Positions 25,908 to 37,659 are shown, counted from the stretch's first letter. The stretch: 64,000 bases of DNA from Juglans regia (GCF_001411555.2 NC_049909.1:20508623-20572622), one strand, 5' to 3'. The notes: generated from the letters alone by a model not told the origin. Program-made: numbers and translations.

Positions 25908-28900
25908 ATGAAAATGACCCATTCTGAATATTAATGAAAGCACACAAAAGCTGGTAATATTAATGAAAGTAGGTGACTACGATTAGGTCGAAAACAGTAC
26001 TACCGTAACTTTATGCATGCCTTATGGTTAATAATACGGCTAATTATTAAGTAATTAATTTCTTCTAATTTGCTCGAAAGAAATTACTCACGAAGTGATA
26101 TTTTATAAATGAGTAATGTTATTTATCATTTAAATTCTCATCATCTTTTTATCATTACATGATATGACATTAAATTATTAAAAATTATTTATTATATTTC
26201 ACTTGTAAACTTATAATCCAATATCATATTATAGAATGATAGGATGATGATAAAAAAAGAGATAATGAATATATTTACTTTTTATAAATTTAACTATTTA
26301 GGTCGTATTTTATTAATTACTATTTATTCTAAAAACTTATAATGGTCGACTGTATTTCTAGTCAATCGCATGTATTTAATGAATTTGATCATTCATTTGA
26401 AAAATTAATTACATTATACTTGTTGGACATTTGAACCTCCTTAATTTCATCTTGCATTCTATATCTAAGTACAAAACGAAATAAATGTAAGACATTAAAA
26501 GAATCGAATTCCTCGCTCAGTACTACAATATTAAGGTTGTGTTTGGATGTTAAAGTGAGTTGAGTTGAGTTGAGTTGAGATGATAAAATATTGTTAGAAT
26601 ATTATTTTTTAATATTATTATTATTTTGGAATTTGAAAAAGTTGAATTATTTATTATATTTTGTGTTGGGATTTGAAAAAGTTGTAATGATGAGTTGAGA
26701 TGAGTTGAGAGTGGTTTAAGTTCCAAACGCACCCTAATACGTACTGCTTTTAATTTTATTATTTTTCCTTTAATTTTTTGTTTAATTTCCACGTACGCTC
26801 GCACGTACAGCTCCAAACTACAGCTTCATGCACAAGGCAACCTCAGCCCCACCCACATCCTATTATGACTACATCATTGTAGGCGGAGGTACGGCTGGCT
26901 GCCCCTTAGCAGCCACTCTCTCCCACAACTACAGCGTTTTACTCCTCGAACGTGGTGGCTCACCTTATGGCAATCCCAACATCACTGAGTTAGACCTGTT
27001 TGGTGCCGCACTCTCTGACCTCTCCCCAACCTCCCCCTCCCAACGCTTCATCTCCAAAGACGGCGTCATCAACGCTCGGGCTCGTGTTTTGGGCGGTGGA
27101 AGCTGCTTAAATGCTGGATTCTACTCACGCGCCTCTTCACATGACGTCAGGTACTAATATCATAAGCATGACTCGGATTTTCTCATGTGTCGTCTTCCAT
27201 TCTAGTACTACATGTGTTTGCATGGCGCCTATATATGTGTTGATAATTTTTGCCAATTAAATTGGCTCATAATTAATAGGGAAATGGGATGGGATGGGCG
27301 GCTAGTGAATGAATCATATCAATGGGTGGAAAGGGTGGTGGCATTTGAGCCACCAATGCAACAGTGGCAGACGGCGGTTCGAGACGGAATGTTGGAAGTC
27401 GGGGTGTTGCCGGACAATGGATTCACGTATGATCATATGTACGGGACTAAAGTTGGGGGCACCATATTTGATAAAGATGGCCATAGACATACGTCTGCCG
27501 ACTTGCTCGAATATGCTAACCCTAGTGGCCTTACGGTGCTTTTGCATGCTTCTGTGCATAGAATCTTATTTAGAACTCGAGGTAAGCTGTAGCAAATTGA
27601 TGGACGAGTGAGAAAATTATTGGATATATTTTCTTAAAAATAGGATAAAATTTATTTATTTATTTATTCACTATAAATATATATAGTATTGTCTTAAAAA
27701 TAAATGCTTGTTTAATTTTGTTCATCAAAATCAATCTTCATACTTAACCAGGAAGACCAAGGCCCAAGGCCCACGGAGTCATATTTAGAGATGCATCAGG
27801 GGCCAGGCACAAAGCCTATATCAAGAAGGGGTCCAATAACGAGATTATTGTATCAGCTGGTGCATTGGGGAGCCCACAGCTACTTATGTTAAGTGGAATA
27901 GGGCCTCCAGACCAACTAAAGGCCCACAAGATCAGAGAAGTTTTGGACCTGCCTATGGTTGGCCAAGGCATGTCGGATAATCCCATGAATGCAATCTTCA
28001 TCCCCTCTCCAGTCCCGGTCGAGATCTCTCTCATTGAAACCGTTGGCATCACCCACTTTGGAAGCTACATTGAAGCAGCCAGCGGTGCCAACTTTGCCGG
28101 TGGCTCTCCGAGAGACTTTGGGATGTTCTCTCCTAAGGTAGTGTTTTATAGTCACAACAAAAGTTATTTTGGGCTGAGAGAGTAGTAGAAAAGCCTAGTT
28201 TTTTCCCGGATGCTAACTGGGCTCAAATTCTCTACCTGTCTAGAAGCCCAGGCCTGCTTTTAGCCAAGCAGCTCCCCAACAGAGAAATAGTGCAAAACAA
28301 CAATAAATTATAATACCTTAATTTCGTCAACATTTTTAAGGAAATTTGACCTCAAACATGGTTAATGTGTTTGTATTGATCGCCATTTACAGATTGGGCA
28401 GCTCTCCACAGTCCCACCCAAAGAAAGGACCTCAGAAGCCCTAGCCAAAGCAGTGGAACTCATGGACAAACTTGACGAAGCAGCCTTCAGAGGTGGATTC
28501 ATTCTAGAGAAAATCACGGGTCCAATGTCCACAGGCCATTTGGAGCTCCAGACCCTGAATCCCAATGACAACCCATCTGTCACTTTCAACTACTTCAAAG
28601 ATCCCCTGGACTTGCAAAGATGTGTCCAAGGCCTTAGCACCATCGAGAGAGTAATCGAGTCAAAGGCTTTCTCCAAGTTCAGATACGACTTTTTATCTTT
28701 GCCAGCACTTCTCAACATGACCGCGAGTTCCCCAATAAATTTGTTGCCTAAGCATGAAAATGCTTCAAGGTCCTTGGAACAATTTTGCAAGGATACTGTG
28801 ATGACCATTTGGCATTATCATGGAGGCTGCCAAATGGGAAAGGTTGTTGATCATGATTACAAAGTTCTTGGAGTTGATGCACTAAGGGTTATCGATGGAT

Positions 28901-29161
28901 CCACGTTTAATCACTCTCCTGGAACTAATCCTCAGGCCACTGTCATGATGCTTGGAAGGTACATAACTATAATCTATTTGCAACATACTAAAATATACAC
29001 TCATGTTAATTATTATGTGGAATCCTGCAACTGATCATGCTTTGAGTACTGTTTTTATATCAATGACGGACTATCATGTGTTTTAATGCATGCGGTGCAG
29101 GTACATGGGTGTAAGGATATTGAGAGAGAGACTAGCTGGCCGGAATGACTCTCATGAGTAA
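24629..29161 (+). CDS. HOTHEAD-like glucose-methanol-choline (GMC) oxidoreductase, complete
   Basis: The family is FAD-dependent. Arabidopsis HOTHEAD is thought to oxidise long-chain omega-hydroxy fatty acids for cuticle formation and so limits organ fusion. Six exons, all GT-AG: 24629-24719, 26811-27150, 27280-27581, 27752-28137, 28393-28958, 29101-29161. They total 1746 bp, 581 aa, a normal family length. A hydrophobic N-terminus (LFGTAALAGILLFFSGFC) is a likely signal peptide for secretion. The FAD dinucleotide motif VGGGTAGCPLAATLS begins at about residue 54. The GMC signature GALGSPQLLMLSGIG is at 281-295. The catalytic region has WHYHGGC (His514/516) and NHSPGTNP (His547, Asn552). The start is chosen because exon 1 supplies the signal peptide. 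The ATG at 26828 would lack it. Intron 1 is 2.1 kb and full of transposon remnants. The exact substrate cannot be read from sequence. Confidence 0.93.
24975..25150. mobile_element. Fragment of a CACTA-type element in intron 1 of the HOTHEAD-like gene
   Basis: Four copies of AAAATCGCCGCAA, in both orientations, lie between 25003 and 25128. They end in TCTTATTTCTTGTAGTG, which is the reverse of the common CACTACAAGAAAT terminus. The opposite terminus is missing. This is a subterminal-repeat remnant distinct from the large CACTA element at 35806. Confidence 0.55.
26535..26748 (+). mobile_element. Miniature element of the TGAGTTGAG family (Tourist-like)
   Basis: Left end GGTTGTGTTTGGATGTT and right end, inverted, GGGTGCGTTTGGAACTT form terminal inverted repeats. 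TAA stands directly outside both ends, which fits the 3-bp target preference of PIF/Harbinger-type MITEs. TGAGTTGAGTTGAG blocks lie just inside. Near-identical copies in reverse orientation occur at about 47664-47849 and 60571-60755. It ends only about 60 bp before exon 2. Confidence 0.7.
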
Positions 29162-30280
29162 ATCATGATTTTAAACATGGTTTTTTTTTTATGAACTTAA
29201 TTGATCAAAATGCATGGATTTGGAGGAGTACTCCGTTTTACAATGATCTGTACGTTGAAAGCCTAAAGAAATGTCAAATTAATTATAATTGATTCTTGTG
29301 ATCATGGATTTGAAATGATACATACACATATATATATATATATACATATAAATTAATTAAACGTACGTATACATTGAGGATCGATTATGTTAATAATTTA
29401 TATATTTTCGAGTCTTCAACATTGTTACTCTCATGTGGTACTTGTGGTACTAATCAAGACTACCATGCACTGTATGCTACTTACCCTATCTATTAATATT
29501 CAATACGGTACCCCATAAGAAAAGTATATATATTAAATTAATATTATATTTTATTAGATGGAAAGCTTCACAAACTGAGTGCATGTGATCATGTAATATA
29601 ACAAAACAAAGTTCAGAAACTTGCATGTATGCGCAGAGTTGGAGCCATTACCATAAGATCATCGATCAAGATCCAGCTACTGCATGTAGAGAGTCATAAT
29701 TCCCATTAATAGGACAAGCAGAAAAAATAATGATATTTGAAATAGCATTAGTATGAAAAAGAAATATATAGTTTATCCATAAAGAGATTTTGTAAAAACA
29801 TAAAACTCATAAATTGATGTGATATGTTAAATCTATATTATAATAAAAATAATTTTACAATTCGAATGTATTAATCAAGATAAAAAATAATATAAATTTA
29901 TTCGTTCAAAGAGTAGAAAAAAGATAAAACTTTATCAACGAGATCAGTACTGTAGCTAATTAGTGAAACGCTATAAAACCAGAGAGATGCAAATTCCTAT
30001 ATAGCTATCAAAAAGATATATACTTTTTTCCAGGAGATCAGAACTAAGGGGGATTTATTATTCCGACGTTACAAGATAATTATTTATTTATAATCCGTTA
30101 ATTCTAACAAAATGTTTATTTATAACTAAAATTAGTTATGAATAATCTTTTAATTATAATAAATTAATCGTAAAAATCTATTTTTCTTATAGTGCGTTTT
30201 CTTTTGCTTTTTTTTTTTTTTTTTGTGAAATAGCCAATAGATGTCAAAAAGCATATTGAAATGAGAGAGAATATGACACA
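29162..30280. other. 3' flank of the HOTHEAD-like gene and spacer
   Basis: AT-rich. The first 200-300 bp probably hold the 3' UTR. Nothing else is supported. Confidence 0.5.
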
Positions 30281-30288
30281 GGATATAC
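30281..30288. promoter_or_regulatory. Distal P1BS site upstream of MIR399
   Basis: GGATATAC fits GNATATNC, the binding site of PHR1. It is about 320 bp upstream of the MIR399 TATA box. Confidence 0.5.
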
Positions 30289-30551
30289 CTTCAGGCCCAG
30301 GTTTCTGCTGCAATTGTCTCCCAACACGGATAGAGAGAGAGGGAGATAAACAAAAGAAGGCATCGTGTATTCTGATCCATGGCATCTCCCTCTTGATTTT
30401 TCCCTCTCTCTCTCTCCCTCACTCCAGCTTGATGAAAGAAACGTTCAGAAGTCGAAAATAAAGCAGAATCCAAAAACATTCGTAAGCAAGCTTTTTTTTT
30501 CTCCCTGACAAAAGCAGCCTTGCATGGAATGCGTAGAAAGCAGGCACCGAA

Positions 30552-30559
30552 GGATATCC
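30552..30559. promoter_or_regulatory. Proximal P1BS site upstream of MIR399
   Basis: GGATATCC is a perfect palindromic match to GNATATNC, about 45 bp upstream of the TATA box. P1BS sites at such positions are known in Pi-starvation-induced MIR399 promoters. The position relative to the hairpin makes this one more believable than an isolated match. Confidence 0.7.
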
Positions 30560-30603
30560 ATGGCATATGCTTCCCTCGACCGCTTATCCACTGTTGGAAG
30601 AGC

Positions 30604-30609
30604 CTATAA
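30604..30609 (+). promoter_or_regulatory. TATA box of the MIR399 primary transcript
   Basis: CCTATAAAGC lies 45 bp after the proximal P1BS and about 115 bp before the hairpin. Transcription would start near 30635. Confidence 0.6.
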
Positions 30610-30719
30610 AGCTGTCCGAGCTGCTAGACATCTCCACACAAACCAGAGGTGGTGGTTTTCGAACTGTCAAAAAGCATGACATGAATTAAGATCGTCGTCG
30701 CGATCGGCCGGTGAGCAAA

Positions 30720-30835
30720 CTAGTTGTAGGGCTTCTCTCCCTTGGCAGGCATCATATATGCATGGCATGTATATCCGATATTCTAGCTAGCTTTCTAATG
30801 ACCCGCCAAAGGAGAGTTGCCCTTCAACTGCTTCA
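30720..30835 (+). ncRNA. MIR399: MIR399 precursor hairpin
   Basis: The 3' arm at 30804-30824 reads CGCCAAAGGAGAGTTGCCC plus TT, the plant miR399 sequence. The 5' arm at 30729-30749 (GGGCTTCTCTCC, then CTTGGCAGG) is the star strand. It pairs with the mature strand over most of its length, with a 2-nt internal mismatch and one further mismatch. The loop is about 54 nt, and the mature strand lies on the 3' arm, as in the family. miR399 is induced by phosphate starvation through PHR1. It moves from shoot to root and silences PHO2 (UBC24), which otherwise degrades phosphate transporters and PHO1. The TATA box and two P1BS sites upstream support an active, PHR1-controlled gene. Confidence 0.93.
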
Positions 30836-31740
30836 GCTTAATTAAATGTAATGATCTCAAGGGGCGCCCTCCAAAGATCGTGTTTTATATATGCAAGACT
30901 AGGTATGCTCACAAAACATATATAACGCATGCATTTTGTGTTTTCTTGTTAATTTTCTGCAGTATTGCCACCCATACAGCTCATGCCATTTTCATCCCAA
31001 CGTCATGTTTGTGACAAAACTAATGATTTTATATTGCAAAGTTCATGCGTGCACGTGTATATTAACCATAGGTGTGAAGGGTGTGGAATCAACATTCAAG
31101 GGATTTTAAAGCACATATATTTCAGGCGAGACAGTACGTTCGTTTCGAGCTTAGATCATAAGAGTTCCCAGATCATGAGGTAGATCATACAAAAAGCAGA
31201 AGATCAAGGCCCCAGTACCAGTATCTGTCCACGACAAGAGTCTTATTACTGTGCATTTGCTAATTTTGTTTGTTTGAGAGATTTGTTCGAGCATATATAA
31301 TCTGTGTTGTGTGCTTACTTCTTTATCCTTCTACCTTATTTTTTTGTGTCCGTTTATGTGAAGATATAAATATCTTTTGAGTTTTTTTTTTTTTTTTTTC
31401 GATTTGTGTCAGTGGGTCAGTAAGTGTCATTGCATCATTTTAGTTATCGGGAGGGGGATGGTTTTGCTTGTATCATTGATTTTGTGTCTCCGTCGAGTAC
31501 TTGTGTCAGTACAAATTTTTTTTATTTACTTCTATTCCTCTTCTTTTCATTATGGGCTGTGCTGCGCATCAGCCGGAAGCCGCAGCACACCACAGGTAAA
31601 TTTTTTTTTTTTCACTCAATAGAGAGAGTGTGCGGCAGCTGATATGCATAGTAGGCTGATATTTATATTTTCTGTTTCATTATTATCCCTATGTTTACCG
31701 GTGAGGGAATGTTTTCTCTACCAAGTGCAGTGATATTATC
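30836..31740. other. MIR399 transcript tail and spacer
   Basis: The first few hundred bases may be the 3' part of the MIR399 primary transcript. No miR399 target-mimic motif of the IPS1/At4 type is seen. T runs lie at about 31381-31400 and 31601-31612. Confidence 0.4.
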
Positions 31741-32400
31741 TAAGAATTTGAGAGCATGAGCAAATCCCTCTCTCTCATTCCCGATTCCCTCTCTCCTCTG
31801 AGTTATCTCTCAACCTAACATCCTCTCTTTTCTCTATCTCTCTCCACCACACAGCCATTGCCGCCATCAGCAGCCATGGAGTACGGTAGCCCCTAGCGAC
31901 GTCATGCGTCGCCTCCAGCCACAGATGCAACCCCCTCATCTCATTTCTCTCTCACTCCTCGATTTATTTCATTTTCACTCTCGATAGTCGCTAGCAACGT
32001 CATGCATCACCTCCAACCACCAACTTAGCCCCCCACAGCAGCAACGCTGCCAGACACAACCCCCCAAACCATCGAAGCCTTGAGACCCACCCACAATGCC
32101 TCTCTCTCCCTCTGTTTCTCTCATCTCGGTCACAACCTAGGCGATTTCCAGCGCCACCACCAGGTGGCCGCCTCATGCCGGTAAACTCGTTTCTGTATAT
32201 CTCTCTCCAACAACCTCGCCTTATCCGTATCTCACTCTCTATTTCTCTATTCCTCTCTCTCAACTCTCAGCAACGTCACACACCTTCGTGTTGTAGTAAC
32301 GACTCCATCGTACCAAGCCACGTAGGCTCCCTCCGCCGTGGCCCAGCCCCTTACTCAGTCCCTTTTTCCTTCCTCTCCACGCACGACTAAAACAATGGAC
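31741..32400. other. Unclassified CT-rich and GC-richer block, possible transposon leader
   Basis: Many CTCTCTC stretches are mixed with GCC- and CACC-rich sequence, for example CGACGTCATGCGTCGCCTCCA near 31899 and a diverged repeat of it near 31995. The style differs from the surrounding AT-rich DNA and resembles the leader of a transposon or a decayed gene. All frames are broken. Confidence 0.35.
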
Positions 32401-35300
32401 AATAATTGGTGTTCTCTAATATGTTTATGTTCTTATTTTTGAAATTAACAGATAGTTATTACTTTTTGCAGGAGATTTGGACTCTTTGGTTTGAAGCTTT
32501 TGTTGTTTTGAGGTTGTATGTCGTGGTAGATATTCTTCTGGGTATGAAGAAAAAAGATGCTTTTAAATTTTTTTTTGTTGGACTAAAAGAAGTTGCTATG
32601 TTATTTTTTATATATATATTTGGTTGGATTTGTCTATTTTGAGAAATTGCTATGTTATTTTTCTTTTAATCTTTGATGGCTACCATTTCCTCTACTGTAA
32701 TGCTGTTGATGTTATGCAAGCAGTGGGATCCTCTATAGGCTTTTTGCTCTCGAGGGTGAGATTTGCATTGTTGATACAACCATTTCTGTCGCTTATATTG
32801 TATTGCAGGCTCTATGTATAAATAAATTTCTCTTTACCCCACTTCTTTTTGTTACTGGACAAGTCTCATTTTTCACTCAAATGGTTTGTCCTATATGTGT
32901 GTGGGACTCAAGGTTACATGCCATAATTCAGAACTTTCATGTGATTTTGTAAATTGATTGTTCCGATGTTTGTAGTTGGATAGTTAAGAGAATGAACCTA
33001 ACTCTGTAAGATTATAACCTGTTATGGAGTATTTGATTGCTCTTCTGTGTTTTGACAAGTTTAATATGTAGCAGGAAAGGTTGATGACAAAGGTATTAGG
33101 TGCAATATTTGCCTGTGATTTCCTGCAATATGTTTTTATATCCGACAAAGCTTGATTTAGGAGGTTTCATTGTCACTATAAATTTAGGAATTAAGACCGT
33201 ATAGATGCAACCATTTTCTTCCACTTTTTATAGAACTGAGATCTACCCCAGCAACATTTCACGCTTTCACCTCTTGACCCATCACACAAATGGCAAGACC
33301 AGTACTACTCCTGCGTTTACAGGATGTCATGATCACTACTATGCTAATACGTGTCTTTCTTGTTTATTACTTCTCTTCTCTTCCATTTTCTTTGTTTACA
33401 TCTTTTTTTGCTTTGAGGTTGTATGTCGCGACAGATATATATTATTCTGGGTATGAAGAAAAAAGATGTTTTTTATTTTTATTTTTTGTTGGACTAAAAG
33501 AAGTTGCTATCTTATTTTTTAATTTATTTTTTTGGTTGGATTTGTATATTTTGAGAAATTGCTATGTTATTTTTCTTTTATATATTTTGTTAAATATGCT
33601 TCCATCTAAAAGTGTGTTTTCCAACTTCAAATCTCTATGGCATAATTGGTGCAAAATAAAGATAAAAAAAAGTATCTTCAAACTATACTTTTAATGGTAG
33701 AGAAATATAAATTAGGAGGGAGAAAGTAAAAAAAGATGGCTTTTAGGAGTGAAAATGTAGCATTTTTAGTACTGACTATTTTTATATCACATCCAGGGAA
33801 TCCTGCTTCACGAGATGGGTGAGTTTGGTAGAGTCTATTAGGAGTTTATATTCTTTTTCTTTCACAACCCAAAGTTCTTTTATCATGAACTACATGAAAA
33901 AATTGGTGTTCTCTAATATGTTTATGTTCTTATTTTTGAAATTATCAGATGGTTATTGCTTTTTGTAGGAGATTTGGACTGTTTGGTTTAAAGTTTATGC
34001 TGCTTTGAGGTTGTATGTTGCGGTAGATATTCCCCTGGGTGTGAAGAAAAAAAGATGTTTTTTAACCTTTTTTTTGGTTGGATTAAAAGAAGTTGCTATG
34101 TTATTTTTTATATATATTTGGCTGGATTTGTATATTTTGAGAAGTTGCCAAGTTATTTTTCTTTTATATATTTTGTTGGAATTGTATATTTTGTTAAATA
34201 TGTTTCCATCTAAAAGTCAAGTGTTTTCTAGCTTCAAATCTCTATGGCATATTTGCTGCAAAATAAAGACAAAAAAAAATATATATATATCTTCAAACTA
34301 TACTTTTAATGGTAGAGAAATATAAAGGAGAAAGTAAGTGAAAAATGATAGTTTTAAGAGAAACACCAAAAGACCAAGGTGACTTTCTATGGGTTGAATT
34401 TTAAATTTGTGGTCTTTTTTATTTTTAAACTTCTTGGTTTGGTTTTTGTAGGGAATTTGCTTTGTTTGGCTTGAAGTTTATGATGCTTCAAGGTTTGTAT
34501 TATTCTGATTTACACATTGTTTTGCATTAATCAATTGGATTTCTTGATTTGGTTTGTCTTTTTTGTTATTATGATGTTGGATGTGTCTTGATTTACTGAG
34601 TCCTACTTTTTTTTTTGGTTGTTTGATGCAATTATTTTGATTTCTAGATTTCTAAAAAAAAAAACATGTCTTTTAGTTGTATTTATAATTAAAAAAATAT
34701 ATTTCTTTCGGTATAAAAAAATAGATGCTTTTTCTCTTCTTCTTTTTTTTTTTTTTTTTTTTTGCATTAATAGAAGTTGTTATGTTTTTTTATTTTAAGA
34801 ATAGTTGGTATCTTTCTTTTATATATTTTGTTGGATTTGTATATATATATTTTTTTATTTGGTTTCTTGGTTTCATTTGTCTTGTCTGTTATTCGGTTCT
34901 GATTTGCAGCTTCCTGGAAAAAAAGATGGCTTTTACTTTCTTATTTTATGATTATTTTTTTTTTTTTTTGTTGCATTGATAGAAGTTGCTGTTTTTTATT
35001 TTAAAAATTATAGGTATCTTTGCTTTATATATTTTGTTGGGTTTGTATATTTTGTTATTGATTCTATTTTTTGGTTCCGTTTGTCTTTTCTATTATTGAG
35101 CTCTCATCTGCAGCTTTATTTTAAAATGAGTAAACCGATTTATGCTATTTGGATTAATGAGTTTGTGATTTTTATTTATATTTTAAAAATGTTTAAGGAA
35201 TTTAAAAAATGTTTGAAAAAAAAAAACAAAAAAAATCCACTATAACGATTTATACTGTTTGGATTAATGAGTTCCTGATTTTTATTTTTTTGCATTTTCT
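32395..35300 (+). repeat. Dispersed direct repeat modules of an unidentified element
   Basis: A module of about 250-400 bp recurs at 32405-32660, 33410-33720, 33900-34330 and, more diverged, about 34440-34860 and 34970-35240. It has AATTGGTGTTCTCTAATATG, then TTTTTG(C/T)AGGAGATTTGGACT, TTGAGGTTGTATGT, and AAAAGAAGTTGCTATGTTATT. The copies have diverged and gained poly(T) runs. No protein domain is visible. The repeated piece TTTTTGNAG/GAGATTTGG looks like a splice acceptor, so a multiplied intron-exon unit is possible. Confidence 0.6.
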
Positions 35301-35929
35301 ATTGTTGGCCTCTCAAGTGCAGATTTTTTAAAATGAGTAAACCGACTTATGCTATTTGGATTAATGAGTTTGTATTAACGAGTTGGAATTAATGAAACAT
35401 CATTAAATGGATTTACACTTTTTTGATTAATGAGTTTATATGGTCTGTGGCGTGCCTGGAATATCATCCTGATCAGAACTTTTTTGTTTCATTTTGCACA
35501 AGTTTCTCAGGCCGATGTCAAACTCTTTTTTGAATAAGTCTGTGGAGAGGTCTGTGATCATCCCTTTGATATAATTCTGAAATTTTATTTCTTGTTGATG
35601 CTTGGATAGCTAGATTAGCAATTGCAAGAAATGCACTAAAGGCGACTACAAGCATTCCACTCGTATCGCTTTTGTTGAGCTTGTAATGGTAATTGCTCTT
35701 TTTTCTTTATTACTGCATGCTCAATCTTTTTTGTTTTTCATGCATAGTCTTGCTCCTTCAAAGCATCAAGATTTGTAAGAAATGAAGAGTTTTCAAATGA
35801 CCAGTCACTACAACACAATTGTTTTTTAGTAACGGTTGGGAAATTGTGACTGTCCATAGACCGTCACTAAAAGGCATTTTCTGTGACAGTTTCTGGAAAC
35901 CGTCACTAAAGATAGAATGAGATTTTTTT

Positions 35930-36115
35930 ACGTTCCAACGTATAGGAAATATACGTTCGAACGTCACATATATGTTCGAACGTTATGTATGTTTACGTTT
36001 GAATGTAAAATATTTTGGCACAACCGTTCGCACGTTATTAATTACCGTTCGAACGTAAAAAGTTTCCGCCAATGTTCGAACGTTAAGTAATAACGTTCGA
36101 ACGTTCATTGTAAAT
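35930..36115. repeat. Left subterminal array of ACGTTCGAACGT palindromes
   Basis: About eight exact or near copies of the 12-bp palindrome ACGTTCGAACGT lie in 185 bp, in variants such as ATGTTCGAACGT and CCGTTCGAACGT. Subterminal repeats in CACTA elements are the known binding sites of the TnpA protein, so the same role is likely here. Confidence 0.8.
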
Positions 36116-36408
36116 TTAAATTAAATGACTTTAATTTAAAAATTATATGATTTTTATTGTGCATAATTTGTGAACAAGTCTAAAAAATTGAATTGTATAT
36201 ATTTATATATATACAATTTGTAATATATAAATATATATTTATGTTTATATATATTTGAAATACAGTGATTTAGTATTAAAGTTGAAAAATATAACATCAA
36301 AGAAGATTAAAAATTGAAATTAACAAACGATAGAAATATTCAATAATATTTTTCATTACAAATATTAAAAATAAAATACAAGATTTAATAAAATGTAGTA
36401 AACAACAG

Positions 36409-37592
36409 TCAGATGATAACGTTATCCGCAAAAGTCGAACTCCGTACCTCCTCAGTCAAGGTATCAACCTTGTCGTTGAGGATAGTTACACGATGGGTGA
36501 GTTCGGCAACAGACGCCGATATAGCCTCGAGCGATCGATCGATCTTATGATCGATATGCGCAGTCAGCTGTGAGATGACCGCATCAACCCAAGCAAGCCG
36601 CACATCTCCTGCAGATGTGCTCGACGTATGCTAACTACTACTCCCGACATGACCTGGCTCAGGCTGCGTCGGAGGAACTAGATCCTCTACAGGGGGTGGC
36701 TGACGTCCCCTCGCCTGTCCAATGCTACGTCGATGCGTGGTCATGTCGAGGGGGCTCATCTGATCTTTGACCCGCTCCTTTGGCTGGGTCGGCACTCCCC
36801 GTGTAAGTAATAGTCGGCTGATGAGGACACCGTATGGGAGATTATCCGTGGAGACGATGATCGCCTCGTAACGGATCCTCTCAAAGATGTGCAGTGGCAA
36901 ATCTATAGGATCTCCACGTGCCACTCGTATAAAAAATTGTGCCCGAAGCGACTAAATGTAGTTTTATGAGCCACGGGATCAACATTTGTTGCAACAATAA
37001 GGTGCAACATGCGGAAGAAATGCAGCAGATGGTTCTGGTTGAAGGCGTTCTTCCGCTCGATCTGCATGCGGTCCCTCCCGGTGAGAATGTAGAAATCCTC
37101 GTCTCGGTCATCATCCCGAGCCTCGACGCCAGTATCCTCAGCCTCTGACTGGCCTGCATCTCTGGCTGATGCTGGCTCAAATGCCTGGCCAGTAGATGAT
37201 GTAGAAGTGCCTACATCCTCACGAGGTGTTGAGTGTGCAAATGTCTCAACTCCTTGACGAATCCCAAGGTGCTCGCCGATGACATATAGTAATATCTCAA
37301 TGGAAACACCGCGTACAGTCACGGTGTGAGAGGATGCATCATGAGGCATGTCACACATCCCTATATAAAATTCTTGAACCATTGAGGGGTACACCTTCCC
37401 CCTCAATGTGCAAATATTTCTCCAGCCTCTACTGAGGAAAACATCTCTCAGGTTCGTCTGCTGCTAACAGAGTTCGTCGAACTCATTAATCAGGACCTCT
37501 CGCTCTACCATAACAGTACGAGCTCCGATACGGGCAGTGTCCGACGTGGCTCCTTCCCTCCCTCGTTTCCTAGTATGCAGTGGAAGAGCCAT
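36409..37592 (-). pseudogene. Transposon-borne gene with a Transposase_32-like region, decayed
   Basis: On the minus strand a reading frame starts MALPLHTRKRGREGA at 37592. It passes an in-frame stop after INEFDELC (about 37464) and continues LRGKVYPSMVQEFYIGM and VRGVSIEILLYVIG. Then come an acidic, low-complexity stretch and ATNVDPVAHKTTFSRFG. In a T run near 36930 the frame shifts by one. The next frame gives VARGDPIDLPLHIFERIRYE and LPYGVLISRLLLTRGV. After a second stop (36631) it ends with a heptad-like helix (AVISQLTAHIDHKIDRSLEA). The order and motifs match the plant transposon domain called Transposase_32 (PF20167). Its function is unknown. Two stops and a frameshift make it non-functional. 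Confidence 0.7.
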
Positions 37593-37659
37593 ATCCTGAA
37601 AATAGAAAAGGAGAAAAAATTATTTACATTAATGCATTTTTTTGTATTAATTTGAAGCT

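Noticed and set aside
30164..30566. Short frames in the MIR399 promoter region
   Set aside because: They overlap on both strands, have no domain and lie upstream of a clear TATA box and hairpin.
32000..32263. Minus-strand frame MRERNREIES... as a gene
   Set aside because: Residues come from antisense CT-repeats, and there is no domain or family pattern.
36881..37180. Second minus-strand frame overlapping the Transposase_32-like gene
   Set aside because: It is an out-of-frame shadow. The motif-bearing frames on either side explain the sequence.
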